From Corallococcus sp. NCRR (GTDB taxonomy: Bacteria; Myxococcota; Myxococcia; Myxococcales; Myxococcaceae), in assembly GCF_026965535.1 (NCBI RefSeq), contig NZ_CP114039.1:3286001-3350000 (forward strand): a stretch of 64,000 nt of DNA, read 5' to 3'. A program made the translations under genes and the position numbers. Under the pieces are notes generated by a model. It did no database searches and had not been told where the DNA came from. It saw only the letters and a program-made list of their open reading frames with translations. Shown one piece after another: positions 37,582 to 45,921 of this stretch; the stretch's first letter is position 1; each line of letters begins with the position of its first letter.

Positions 37582-38868
37582 TCAGGCGGCCGGCGACGGG
37601 GGCTGGGGCTCTTCCTCCAGCCCCACGTTGCTGGACCCTCGGTTGTAGACGGCCAGGTCCAGCAGGCCCTCTTCACGGGCCACCAGGACGGGCACCAGCA
37701 TCTGGCCGGTGACGTTGGTGAGGGTGCGCATCATGTCCAGCACCCGGTCGATGGCCAGCAGGTAGCCCAGCCCCTCCAGGGGCAGCCCCGCGGCGCTGAG
37801 GACGACGGTGGTCATCACCACCGCCGTACCGGGCACGCCCGCGGTGCCGAAGCTGCCCAGCACGGACGCCAGCAGGATGATGAAGAGCTGGGGCGCGGAC
37901 AGCGTCAGGCCGAAGTACTGGGCAATGAAGAGCGACGTCATCGCCGGGTAGATGGCGCCGCAGCCGTCCATCTTGATGCTGGCGCCCAGGGGCACCGCGA
38001 ACGCGGCGTAGTCCCGGTCGACGCCCAGGTTGTGGGTGACGCTGCGCAAGGCCACCGGCATGGACGCGAAGCTGGAGGAGCTGACGAACGCCACCTGCAT
38101 GCCCGGCGCGGCGCCCCGGAAGAAGCGCAGCGGGTTGAGCCCGTGCGCCGCGAGCAGCCCGCCGTACACGAAGACGATGTGCACCGCGCACGCGAGGTAC
38201 AGCGTGAGGACGAAGGTGCCCAGGGGCAGGAGCCGCTCGAAGCCGTAGGTGCCCACCAGCGCGGCGATGAGGCCGAAGGTGCCCAGCGGCGTCAGCTCCA
38301 GCACGAAGCGGGTGACCTGGATCATGGCCTCGCTGGCCTCGCCCACGAGCGTGCGCAGCCGCGCGGTGCGCTCCCCCAGCTTCACCAGCGCGAAGCCCAG
38401 CAGGCCCGCGAAGAAGATGACCTGGAGCATCTTGCCCTCCGCCAGCGCGGCGAAGGGGTTGGTGGGGACGACGTCCAGCAGCACCTGCACGGGGCCGGGC
38501 ACCTGCCGGGGCTTGAAGTCGCTGGCCGCCTGGAGCGTGCCCACGCCCACGCCCGGCTTCGTGAGGGCGGCGGTGCCCAGGCCCACGCCCACGGCCAGCG
38601 CGGCGGTGACGGCGAACCAGAGGAAGGTGCGGCCGCCCAGCGCCGCCACGCTCTTCTGGCCGCGCAGCGCGGACACCGCGTGGATGACGGCGAAGAACAC
38701 CAGCGGGATGGCGATCATCCGGATCAGCTGGACGTAGAGCGTGCCCAGCGGCTGGAGCCACACGCCGGCCTTGTCACCCAGCGCCCACCCCGCGAGCGCG
38801 CCCAGCACGAAGGCGCCCAGCACGCGCTGCCAGAAGGGGATGCGGAACCAGCGGGCCCAGAGCTTCAT
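37582..38868 (-). CDS. Dicarboxylate/amino acid:cation symporter (DAACS family)
   Basis: A 428-aa inner-membrane transporter of the GltP/DctA family, which takes up glutamate/aspartate or C4-dicarboxylates with protons or sodium. Family segments: the serine-rich hairpin motif AFVSSSSFASMPVALRS, IKMDGCGAIYPAMTSLFIAQ and FGTAGVPGTAVVMTT, then LLAIDRVLDMMRTLTNVTGQ near the end. The Asn/Asp substrate positions are visible. It ends 3 bp from the convergent di-heme gene. The substrate cannot be separated further. Confidence 0.94.
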   Translation of the reverse strand: MKLWARWFRIPFWQRVLGAFVLGALAGWALGDKAGVWLQPLGTLYVQLIRMIAIPLVFFAVIHAVSALRGQKSVAALGGRTFLWFAVTAALAVGVGLGTAALTKPGVGVGTLQAASDFKPRQVPGPVQVLLDVVPTNPFAALAEGKMLQVIFFAGLLGFALVKLGERTARLRTLVGEASEAMIQVTRFVLELTPLGTFGLIAALVGTYGFERLLPLGTFVLTLYLACAVHIVFVYGGLLAAHGLNPLRFFRGAAPGMQVAFVSSSSFASMPVALRSVTHNLGVDRDYAAFAVPLGASIKMDGCGAIYPAMTSLFIAQYFGLTLSAPQLFIILLASVLGSFGTAGVPGTAVVMTTVVLSAAGLPLEGLGYLLAIDRVLDMMRTLTNVTGQMLVPVLVAREEGLLDLAVYNRGSSNVGLEEEPQPPSPAA

Positions 38869-38958
38869 CGCGAGACACCTCTCACTGCGTGGACCCGCGG
38901 ACCCTAACCCCCTCGGGGGTCCGGCGCCGCGTTCCGCTCCGAGGGACGCCCCACATCA

Positions 38959-38987
38959 TTGCGACCCGCCCCCCGGCCCCCTAGGCT
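38959..38987 (+). promoter_or_regulatory. Possible promoter of the peptide-protease pair
   Basis: TTGCGA (38959-38964), a 17-nt spacer and TAGGCT (38982-38987), about 40 nt before the TTG start at 39029. 4/6 and 3/6 consensus matches with ideal spacing. Confidence 0.33.
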
Positions 38988-39028
38988 CCTGCCTGCTTTC
39001 CCCCCAATCCCGTGCCAGGAGTGCTCCC

Positions 39029-39220
39029 TTGAAATTCACGAGCAAGGACGTGTCGAAGCTGCTGGAGGACGTGAGCGGGTCCGAGGACCTCATCGGCCAC
39101 GCCTGCGCCACGTCGTACCTCAACGGCCAGCACTACACCTGGAGCGGTACCCAGTGGGTGGGCACCTACTTCCCGGTGCTCAAGTATCCGGTGGGCGAGG
39201 ACTCCAGCAGTTCCTGCTAG
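39029..39220 (+). CDS. 63-aa peptide with Ser/Cys tail (candidate precursor peptide)
   Basis: TTG-started gene with GGAG eight bases upstream. The product begins MKFTSKDVSKLLEDVSGSED, an amphipathic, charged leader-like half. It continues with a hydrophobic/aromatic half rich in Gly, Tyr, Trp, Thr and Ser, including two Cys (GHACATSY and the terminal SSSSC). There is no signal peptide and no known domain. The layout (charged N-half, Ser/Thr/Cys/Trp-rich C-half) resembles a ribosomally made peptide precursor. It lies 24 bp before a small subtilisin-like protease gene. Function is inferred only from that pairing. Confidence 0.6.
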   Translation: MKFTSKDVSKLLEDVSGSEDLIGHACATSYLNGQHYTWSGTQWVGTYFPVLKYPVGEDSSSSC

Positions 39221-39244
39221 CCGGTGTCGCAAGGCCCTGCCCCC

Positions 39245-39961
39245 ATGAAGGTCGCCATCGTGGACAGCGGAGTGTCGGTGGGCTTCCTTCGCGGGGCGGG
39301 GCTGTCGCTCGCCGGGGCCGCGAGCTTCACGGTGGACCGGGAGGCGCGGCGCCTGGAGTCCCGCGTCCACTCGCGTGAGGAGCTGGCGGCCTGGCGCGGC
39401 GGCGGCGCCGTGCTGGAGGACCTGGAGGATGCGCACGGCCACGGCACCGCGGTGCTGAGCATCCTGCTGGAGCAGGGCCGCCGTCCCGGTGCCGACGTGG
39501 AGTGGTACGTCGCGCGCGTGCTGGATGGCCGGATGCGCGGCGATTCGCTGGGCCTGCTGGAAGCGCTGGAGTGGCTGACGCGGGACGTGCGGCCGGACCT
39601 CATCAACCTGAGCCTGGGCACCGTGGGCCGCGCCTTCGAGGCGCCCCTCACCGCGCTGCTGGACCGCGCGGTGGAGCAGGGCAGCCTGGTGCTCTGCTCC
39701 GCGGGCCCCGTGTCGGGCCTGCCGTCCGGGCTGCCGTCGGTGGTGACGGTGGCGGACACGGCCATGGCCCACGCGCTGCGCAAGGGCGACATCGTGGACC
39801 ACGTCGAGGCCTCGACCACGGTGCGGCTGTATGCGGACGGCGCCTGGGGCGAGCGCCCCATCACGAGCAGCTATGCCTGCGCGCTCGCCGCGGCGCGGGT
39901 GCTGCGCGAGGGCTGTCCCGCCGGATGGCGGCGCGTCACCGCGTCACAGCGGACGCGGTGA
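39245..39961 (+). CDS. Small cytosolic subtilisin-like (S8) protease
   Basis: A 238-aa protein consisting only of a minimal S8 domain, with no signal peptide or prodomain. Catalytic triad: D7 (VAIVDSG), H66 (AHGHGTAVLS) and Ser in PITSSYACALAAA (S209 by alignment to the GTSMAxP motif, whose Gly and Pro are not kept). LINLSLGT is also conserved. The oxyanion-hole Asn is replaced: the segment reads LCSAGPVSG where AAGN is normal. It is probably cotranscribed with the 63-aa peptide. A leader-peptide processing role (compare LanP-type proteases) is inference. Confidence 0.8.
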   Translation: MKVAIVDSGVSVGFLRGAGLSLAGAASFTVDREARRLESRVHSREELAAWRGGGAVLEDLEDAHGHGTAVLSILLEQGRRPGADVEWYVARVLDGRMRGDSLGLLEALEWLTRDVRPDLINLSLGTVGRAFEAPLTALLDRAVEQGSLVLCSAGPVSGLPSGLPSVVTVADTAMAHALRKGDIVDHVEASTTVRLYADGAWGERPITSSYACALAAARVLREGCPAGWRRVTASQRTR

Positions 39962-39982
39962 CGGCGCTTTCCGGGTGAAGCC

Positions 39983-42097
39983 TCAGGCCGGGACGCGGTC
40001 GTTGTCCTTGCGGTCCCAGTGCCGGTGCTTCGCGAGCGCCTTCGCGAACGCGGTGGCCAGCGCCGCTCCGGCCCCGGCCTTGGAGCCCGCGACGACGCCG
40101 GGCGCGGCCGGGTCGATTTCACAGGCCTTGAGCAGGTCCTCGGCGTCCTTGGACGCGCCCACCGTCTTGCAGTGCAGGTAGGCCTCCTGGACGAAGTGGC
40201 GCGACTCGCCGTCCTTCTTCAGCGTGGCCACGCTCGCGGCGCCGCCGGGGATGAAGACGCCGTCGTACTCCACGGAGGCCGTGGTCATGGCGCTCTTGTC
40301 CACCGGCACGTCCTTGCCGTTGGAGGCCTTCACCGTGCCCAGGCGCTTGGCGATGACCTTCAGCTGCGCGCCGCCGGCCTCCAATTCCTTGCGCAGGGCC
40401 ATCAGCTCGTCCGCGTCCACGCCGTCCGCGACGAGCACGCCAATCTTCCGCGTCTTGATGGACGGCGGCATGGCCATCTTCATGGCCTCCATGCTCAGGG
40501 CCTTGGACGCGGGAGGGCCCTTGGGCGTGACGGGCGTGGCCTTGGGCGCGGGCAGGCCCAGCCCTTCCGCCACGGCGGACACCAGCAGGGCGTCGATCTT
40601 CGCGAAGTGCTCCAGCACGCGCTCCTGGATGGCCTTCGTCTCCACCTTGCCCAGCTCGAAGCGGCACGCGTCGATGAGGTGCTGCTGCTCCGGCTCCGAC
40701 AGGCTGCGGAAGAAGAGGGCGGCCTGGCTGTAGTGGTCGTTGAAGGAGGCCGCGCGCTCACGCACCTTCTTGCCGCTCACCTGCTCCGGGTGGTGCACGT
40801 AGCCACCCTGCTGCTGGGACGCGAGGAACGGGCAGCCGCCGCCCAGTGAGTTGGGGAAGTAGTTGGCGCGGCCCACGTTGCTCGTGTGCCGGCCGAAGCC
40901 GTCCTGTTGGTGGTTGTGCACCGGCGCCACCGGGCGGTTGATGGGGATCTCCGCGAAGTTCGGCCCGCCCAGGCGCGTCAGCTGCGTGTCCAGGTACGAG
41001 AAGAGCCGCGCCTGCATCAGCGGATCATCCGTGAAGTCGATGCCCGGCACGATGTTGGCTACGCAGAAGGCGACCTGCTCCGTCTCCGCGAAGTAGTTGG
41101 TCGGGTTGCGGTTGAGCGTGAGCTTGCCCACCGGCTGCACCGGGACCACCTCCTCCGGGATGAGCTTCGTCGCGTCCAGCAGGTCCACGCCCAGCGCCTG
41201 CGCGTCCTTCTCCTCCAGGATTTGGACGCCCAGCTCGTACTCGGGGAAGTCGCCCTGCTCGATGGCCTCGAAGAGGTCGCGGCGGTGGAAGTCCGGGTCC
41301 TTGCCGCCGAGCTTCTGCGCCTCATCCCAGACGAGCGAGTGCGTGCCCAGGAGCGGCTTCCAGTGGAACTTCACGAAGCGCGCGGTGTTCTTCTCATCCA
41401 CGAAGCGGAAGGTGTGGACGCCGAAGCCCTGCATCATCCGGAAGCTGCGCGGGATGGCGCGGTCGGACATGATCCACATGATCATGTGCATCGTCTCCGG
41501 GACGAGCGACACGAAGTCCCAGAACGAGTCATGCGCCGTCTGCGCCTGGGGAATCTCGTGGTGGGGCTCCGGCTTGGCGGCGTGGATGATGTCGGGGAAC
41601 TTGATGCCGTCCTGGATGAAGAAGACGGGGATGTTGTTGCCCACCAGGTCCCAGTTGCCTTCTTCCGTGTAGAACTTCACCGCGAAGCCGCGCACGTCGC
41701 GCGCGGTGTCCGCGGAGCCGCGCGAGCCCGCGACGGTGGAGAAGCGCACGAACACGGGCGTCTTCTTGGACGGGTCCTGGAGGAACTTCGCCTTGGTGTA
41801 CTTCGCCTGCGATTCGTAGACCTGGAAGTAGCCGTGGGCGCCCGCGCCGCGCGCGTGGACGACGCGCTCGGGGATGCGCTCATGGTCGAAGCGGGTCATC
41901 TTCTCGCGGAAGTGGAAGTCCTCCAGGAGCGTGGGGCCACGGGCGCCAATCTTGAGCGAGTCGTCGGTGTGCTCGACGCGGATGCCCTGGTCCGTCGTGA
42001 GGAAGTTGCCCGTGGGCTCCGAGCGGTCCCGCGCGAGCTGCTGATCCTTGCTCTTCTCATCCACGCGCACCGCGTCCGGCTGTTTCTGTGAGGTCAC
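39983..42097 (-). CDS. katE: Large-subunit (HPII-type) catalase
   Basis: Heme catalase of about 704 aa with the C-terminal flavodoxin/DJ-1-like domain of clade 2 enzymes. Core motifs: [13 protein letters not shown] with the distal His, [19 protein letters not shown], and the proximal heme-ligand Tyr in [12 protein letters not shown]. The extra domain begins at about 555 ([27 protein letters not shown]). The GTG at 42097 is preceded by AAGGAGG with 7-nt spacing, which fixes the start. Protects against hydrogen peroxide; in many bacteria it is induced in stationary phase. Confidence 0.94.
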   Translation of the reverse strand: MTSQKQPDAVRVDEKSKDQQLARDRSEPTGNFLTTDQGIRVEHTDDSLKIGARGPTLLEDFHFREKMTRFDHERIPERVVHARGAGAHGYFQVYESQAKYTKAKFLQDPSKKTPVFVRFSTVAGSRGSADTARDVRGFAVKFYTEEGNWDLVGNNIPVFFIQDGIKFPDIIHAAKPEPHHEIPQAQTAHDSFWDFVSLVPETMHMIMWIMSDRAIPRSFRMMQGFGVHTFRFVDEKNTARFVKFHWKPLLGTHSLVWDEAQKLGGKDPDFHRRDLFEAIEQGDFPEYELGVQILEEKDAQALGVDLLDATKLIPEEVVPVQPVGKLTLNRNPTNYFAETEQVAFCVANIVPGIDFTDDPLMQARLFSYLDTQLTRLGGPNFAEIPINRPVAPVHNHQQDGFGRHTSNVGRANYFPNSLGGGCPFLASQQQGGYVHHPEQVSGKKVRERAASFNDHYSQAALFFRSLSEPEQQHLIDACRFELGKVETKAIQERVLEHFAKIDALLVSAVAEGLGLPAPKATPVTPKGPPASKALSMEAMKMAMPPSIKTRKIGVLVADGVDADELMALRKELEAGGAQLKVIAKRLGTVKASNGKDVPVDKSAMTTASVEYDGVFIPGGAASVATLKKDGESRHFVQEAYLHCKTVGASKDAEDLLKACEIDPAAPGVVAGSKAGAGAALATAFAKALAKHRHWDRKDNDRVPA

Positions 42098-42144
42098 CGC
42101 ACTGCCTCCTTCAAGGGGCGTGCAGGGTGCCGGACGCGGTGGAC

Positions 42145-42196
42145 GCCGCACGTCTTGTGTCCCGCGTCTGGGAGGTGCAGGACGCAAGACGGCGGC
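42145..42196 (-). promoter_or_regulatory. Imperfect inverted repeat upstream of katE
   Basis: Arms GTCTTGTGTCC (42152-42162) and GGACGCAAGAC (42180-42190) pair over 11 bp with one wobble. Outer GCCGC/GGCGGC sequences extend the pairing. It lies 50-100 bp before the katE start and just after the upstream gene's stop. It could be a terminator for that gene or an operator. Confidence 0.35.
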
Positions 42197-42237
42197 TGTG
42201 TCCGATGTCGTTCGTTCGGGACGTTGGCCAGCGAGCG

Positions 42238-43260
42238 TCAGGCGTCCTTCGCCAGGCGCACCAGCATCTTGCCGGTGTTGTCCCCGCGCAGCAGGCCGAT
42301 GAAGGCGTCGGGGGCCTTGTCCAGGCCGTCCACGATGGTGGAGACGTCCTTCACCTGGCCCTCGCGCAGCCACTGGCCCATGTCGCGCAGGAAGGCGGGC
42401 CGGCGGTCCGCGTGGTCGGAGACGATGTAGCCCTGGAGCGTGAGGCGCTTGCCCACGGCGAGCATCAGGTTGCGGGGGCCGGGCGTGGGGGCGGTGGCGT
42501 TGTACATGGAGATGGCGCCGCACAGGACGATGTGGCCGTGGTTCTTCATCAGGCCGAGGGCGGCCTCCAGGTGGTCGCCGCCCACGTTGTCGAAGTAGAC
42601 GTCGATGCCGTCCGGGCAGGCCCGGGCCAGGGACTCGGCGATGGGGGCGGTCTTGTAGTTGATGGCGGCGTCGAGCTTCAGGTCGTCGCGGAGGTGCTTC
42701 ACCTTCGCGTCGGAGCCGGCGCTGCCCACCACGCGGCAGCCCTGGATGCGGGCAAGCTGGCCCACGACGCCGCCCACGGCGCCCGCGGCGGCGGACACGA
42801 AGACGGTGTCGCCGGCCTTCGGCTTGCCGATGTCGAGCAGGCCCACGTACGCGGTCATGCCCGGCATGCCGAGCACCCCGAGGTACGCGGAGAGCGGGCC
42901 CACGGACGGGTCGGCCTTCTGGTAGTGCTTCGCGGGCGCGACGGCGTATTCGCGCCAGCCGCCGGAGCCGGCGACGACGAAGTCACCTTCCTTGAAGTCA
43001 GGCGAGCGCGAGCGGATCACCTGGCCCACGCTGCCGCCGTCCATGACCTCGCCCAGCTTGAAGGGCGGGACGTAGGACTTCGCGTCGTTCATGCGGCCGC
43101 GCATGTACGGATCCACGGACATGAAGTGGTTGCGCACGAGGACCTGTCCCTCGGCGGGTTCCGGGACGGAGACCGTGGCGAGCTCGAAGTTGTCCGGAGT
43201 GGGCGCACCGTGAGGGCGGGACGTCAGGCGGATTTCACGTCCCTGGAGCGGCGTGGCCAT
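42238..43260 (-). CDS. NADP-dependent medium-chain oxidoreductase (CurA-like)
   Basis: A 340-aa member of the zinc-independent medium-chain reductase family (leukotriene B4 dehydrogenase/curcumin reductase type), reducing enone double bonds with NADPH. Seen: NHFMSVDPYMRGRMND near residue 45, the Rossmann segment VFVSAAAGAVGGVVGQLARI and VDVYFDN-type VGGDHLEAAL. There are no zinc-ligand cysteines. It is upstream of katE on the same strand with a 140-bp gap that contains a hairpin, so cotranscription is uncertain. Confidence 0.9.
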   Translation of the reverse strand: MATPLQGREIRLTSRPHGAPTPDNFELATVSVPEPAEGQVLVRNHFMSVDPYMRGRMNDAKSYVPPFKLGEVMDGGSVGQVIRSRSPDFKEGDFVVAGSGGWREYAVAPAKHYQKADPSVGPLSAYLGVLGMPGMTAYVGLLDIGKPKAGDTVFVSAAAGAVGGVVGQLARIQGCRVVGSAGSDAKVKHLRDDLKLDAAINYKTAPIAESLARACPDGIDVYFDNVGGDHLEAALGLMKNHGHIVLCGAISMYNATAPTPGPRNLMLAVGKRLTLQGYIVSDHADRRPAFLRDMGQWLREGQVKDVSTIVDGLDKAPDAFIGLLRGDNTGKMLVRLAKDA

Positions 43261-43446
43261 GAGGGGGCCTTTCGTGAAGGTAGAGGGAAGCGCGGGCCTC
43301 TTAACCGCCGCGTTCGGGCTCGGCAGGGGAATTCGAGGAGGACTTGAAAGGTAGGACGTGGGACGTGTGCCCTGTCATGTCGGACGGGCGTGCTACCTCC
43401 CGCCGTCATGGATAGAGTGATGGGCGGCGAGGAATGGGGAGACGTG

Positions 43447-44007
43447 ATGGGAAAGAAGCCAGCGACCTATGCGGACCTGGAGGCGCTCCCAGAGGGTGTC
43501 GTGGGGGAGATCGTCGCGGGGGAGCTGTATGCAAGCCCACGGCCGACGATGCGGCACGTACGGGTTTCCTCCCGGCTTGGGGGAGAACTCATGGGGCCCT
43601 TCGAGCGAGGAAGGGGTGGGCCCGGAGGCTGGACGTTCTTTGATGAGCCAGAGTTGCAGCTTGGGGATGACGTCCTGATTCCTGACGTCGCGGGTTGGAG
43701 GTTGGAACGGATGCCCGATGCTCCTGAAACAGCCGCGACGTCTCTCGCGCCGGACTGGGTCTGCGAGGTGCTGTCCCCGTCCACCCGGAAGTTGGACCGC
43801 GAGGCGAAGATGCCCGTCTACGCGCGCGAGGGCGTGCGGCATGTCTGGTTGATGGATCCGCGGACATGGACGCTGGAGGTGTTCGGGCTGCGGGATGGGA
43901 AGTACGAAGCGCTGCTCACGCATGTCGGGGATGCTCCTGTGCGCGCGGAGCCATTCGAAGCGGTGGAACTGGACCTCGTGTTCATCTGGGGCCGCACGGC
44001 GAGCTGA
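43447..44007 (+). CDS. Uma2 family (DUF820) putative endonuclease, copy 1
   Basis: A 186-aa protein of the PD-(D/E)XK-like Uma2 family common in myxobacteria and cyanobacteria; function unproven. Motifs: TYADLEALPEGVVGEIVAGEL, the catalytic-type segment DDVLIPDVAGW, and WVCEVLSPSTRKLDREAKMPVYAREGVRHVWLMDP. I chose MGKKPATY at 43447 because a GGGGAG sequence precedes it; an in-frame ATG at 43408 has no ribosome-binding site. It is a tandem paralogue of the next gene, and the upstream 40-60 bp are also duplicated. Confidence 0.87.
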   Translation: MGKKPATYADLEALPEGVVGEIVAGELYASPRPTMRHVRVSSRLGGELMGPFERGRGGPGGWTFFDEPELQLGDDVLIPDVAGWRLERMPDAPETAATSLAPDWVCEVLSPSTRKLDREAKMPVYAREGVRHVWLMDPRTWTLEVFGLRDGKYEALLTHVGDAPVRAEPFEAVELDLVFIWGRTAS

Positions 44008-44121
44008 CAGAATGGGACCTCCAGGGTCCAGGGATGACCGTCCGCCCTGATACGTCAGACGGGCGTGCTACCTCCAGCCGTCATGGATAGAGTGATGGGC
44101 GGCGAGGACTGGAGGGAATCC

Positions 44122-44679
44122 ATGGGAAAGAAACCCGCGACCTACGCGGACCTGGAGGCGCTCCCGGATCATGTCGTGGGGGAGGTTGTCGCAGGGGAGC
44201 TGTATGCGAGCCCGCGTCCGGCGTTTCCCCATCTCACGGCGGCTTCGTTCCTGATGGGGCTCTTGGGCAATCCCTTCGTCTTTGGACTGGGCGGCCCGGG
44301 AGGCTGGTACATCGTGATCGAGCCCGAACTGCGGCTGGGGGACGATGTCCTCATTCCGGACCTGGCGGGATGGCGGCGCGAGCGACTCCCGAAGGCGCCG
44401 AAGGTCGCGGCCCTCGCCCTTCCGCCAGACTGGGTCTGCGAGGTGCTTTCTCCGTCGACGCGGCTCCTGGACCGCGAAGTGAAACTGCCGGTGTTCGCGC
44501 GCGAAGGGGTGGGGCATGTCTGGTTCATCGACCCGGTCCTCCGCACCCTGGAAGTGTTCCGGTTGGAGTCGGGACAGTACGTGCAACTGGCGACCCACTC
44601 TGGAACCGACTCCGTGTCCGCCGAACCTTTCGAGGCAGTGGCATTGAAGCTCGCCGTGCTCTGGGACGAACTGGACTGA
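44122..44679 (+). CDS. Uma2 family (DUF820) putative endonuclease, copy 2
   Basis: A 185-aa paralogue of the gene 675 bp upstream, with the same start MGKKPATYADLEALP. GGAGGG eight bases before the ATG at 44122 confirms the start choice for both copies. Active-site segments are kept (DDVLIPDLAGW; WVCEVLSPSTRLLDREVKLPVFAREGVGHVWFIDP). The region about 35-80 has diverged most between the copies. Role unknown. Confidence 0.87.
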   Translation: MGKKPATYADLEALPDHVVGEVVAGELYASPRPAFPHLTAASFLMGLLGNPFVFGLGGPGGWYIVIEPELRLGDDVLIPDLAGWRRERLPKAPKVAALALPPDWVCEVLSPSTRLLDREVKLPVFAREGVGHVWFIDPVLRTLEVFRLESGQYVQLATHSGTDSVSAEPFEAVALKLAVLWDELD

Positions 44680-44751
44680 ACAAGACGGCGGGCGGCCGGG
44701 CGAGCACGGATTCTGGTGCGCTCGGGCATGAGGCGCGGGAGGCTTGGGCCC

Positions 44752-45921
44752 ATGCCGCTGTCTCCGTTTTCGCTCCTCATCGCGCTGGGTGCCGTGCTCG
44801 GGCACCTGTATCTGTTCCGGCGGCTCGTTTGGAACCTCACGTCCCGCCGTGGGATCCGGCTCGTTGCCGCGCTGGTGCTGGGGTTCATGACACTGGTGCT
44901 GATTGCGCGGCGGTATCTGCAGCGCACGCTTCCGGAGGCTCCTGGCGACGTCGTGGAGCTGGTGTCCTATTCGTGGATGGGCGTGGCGCTGTGTCTGGTG
45001 CTCGCGCTAGCGGGCGTCGACGTGGGACGCGCCGTGCTCGCCCTGGGACGCCGGCTCCGGCCTGCTCCTGCTGTCCCTTCCGTGGATGTCGAACGGCGGC
45101 GCTTCCTGTCGCAGGCGACTGCTGGCGGCGCGCTCGCTCTGGGTGGGGGATTGGCGGGGTATGGGAGCTGGCGCGCGTTCACCGTTCCGGAGGTCACGGA
45201 GGTGGTGGTTCGCATTCCGAAGCTGCCCCGCTCTCTGGAGGGCTTCAGCATCGTGCAGCTCACCGACCTGCACGTGGGCCCCTTCATCCAGCGGCGCTTC
45301 ATGGACGAACTCGTGCGGCGGGCCAATGCGCTCAAGCCGGACCTGGTCGCCATCACCGGGGACCTGGTGGATGGCACCGTGCCCCGGCTCGGCGGCTTCG
45401 TCGCGGCGCTCGGCAACCTCCAGGCCCGCTACGGGAGCTTCTTCGTCACCGGCAACCATGACTATTCGTCCGGCGCGCGGGAGTGGGTGGCCCACCTGGA
45501 CTCGCTGGGCATTCCCTCACTGCGCAACCGGCACGTGCGCATTGGCGACGCGGGCGGCGCGTTCGACCTCGTCGGCGTGGACGACTGGCACGGCGGCAGG
45601 CGCCTGGGGCAGAAGGGCTATGACCTGGACGCGGCGCTCGCGGGCCGTGACCCCGAGCGCGCCGCGGTGCTGCTCGCGCACCAGCCCGCCAACTTCAAGG
45701 TGGCCGCGGAGCGCGGCGTGGACCTCCAGATTTCCGGGCACACCCACGGCGGCCAGCTCTTCCCGATGACGGCGCTCATCGGGTTGAGCTGGGAGCACTC
45801 CGCGGGCCACTACCGGCACGGCGATTCACACATCTACGTCAGCCGGGGCTGCGGCTTCTGGGGGCCGCCCATGCGGCTGGGCAGCCCCCCGGAGCTGGTC
45901 AAGCTGGTGCTGACTTCGTGA
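44752..45921 (+). CDS. Membrane-associated metallophosphoesterase (YkuE/YaeI-like)
   Basis: A 389-aa protein: N-terminal half with three to four hydrophobic helices (about 1-110), an RRRFLSQATAGGALALGGG segment resembling a twin-arginine-type stretch, then a calcineurin-like phosphoesterase domain. Metal motifs: QLTDLHVGPF, ITGDLVDG, VTGNHDYSS, LLAHQP and SGHTHGGQLFP. Relatives cleave phosphoester or pyrophosphate bonds in lipid or nucleotide substrates. The start at 44752 follows GCGGGAGG; upstream ATG/GTG options exist at 44728 and 44716. Confidence 0.88.
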   Translation: MPLSPFSLLIALGAVLGHLYLFRRLVWNLTSRRGIRLVAALVLGFMTLVLIARRYLQRTLPEAPGDVVELVSYSWMGVALCLVLALAGVDVGRAVLALGRRLRPAPAVPSVDVERRRFLSQATAGGALALGGGLAGYGSWRAFTVPEVTEVVVRIPKLPRSLEGFSIVQLTDLHVGPFIQRRFMDELVRRANALKPDLVAITGDLVDGTVPRLGGFVAALGNLQARYGSFFVTGNHDYSSGAREWVAHLDSLGIPSLRNRHVRIGDAGGAFDLVGVDDWHGGRRLGQKGYDLDAALAGRDPERAAVLLAHQPANFKVAAERGVDLQISGHTHGGQLFPMTALIGLSWEHSAGHYRHGDSHIYVSRGCGFWGPPMRLGSPPELVKLVLTS

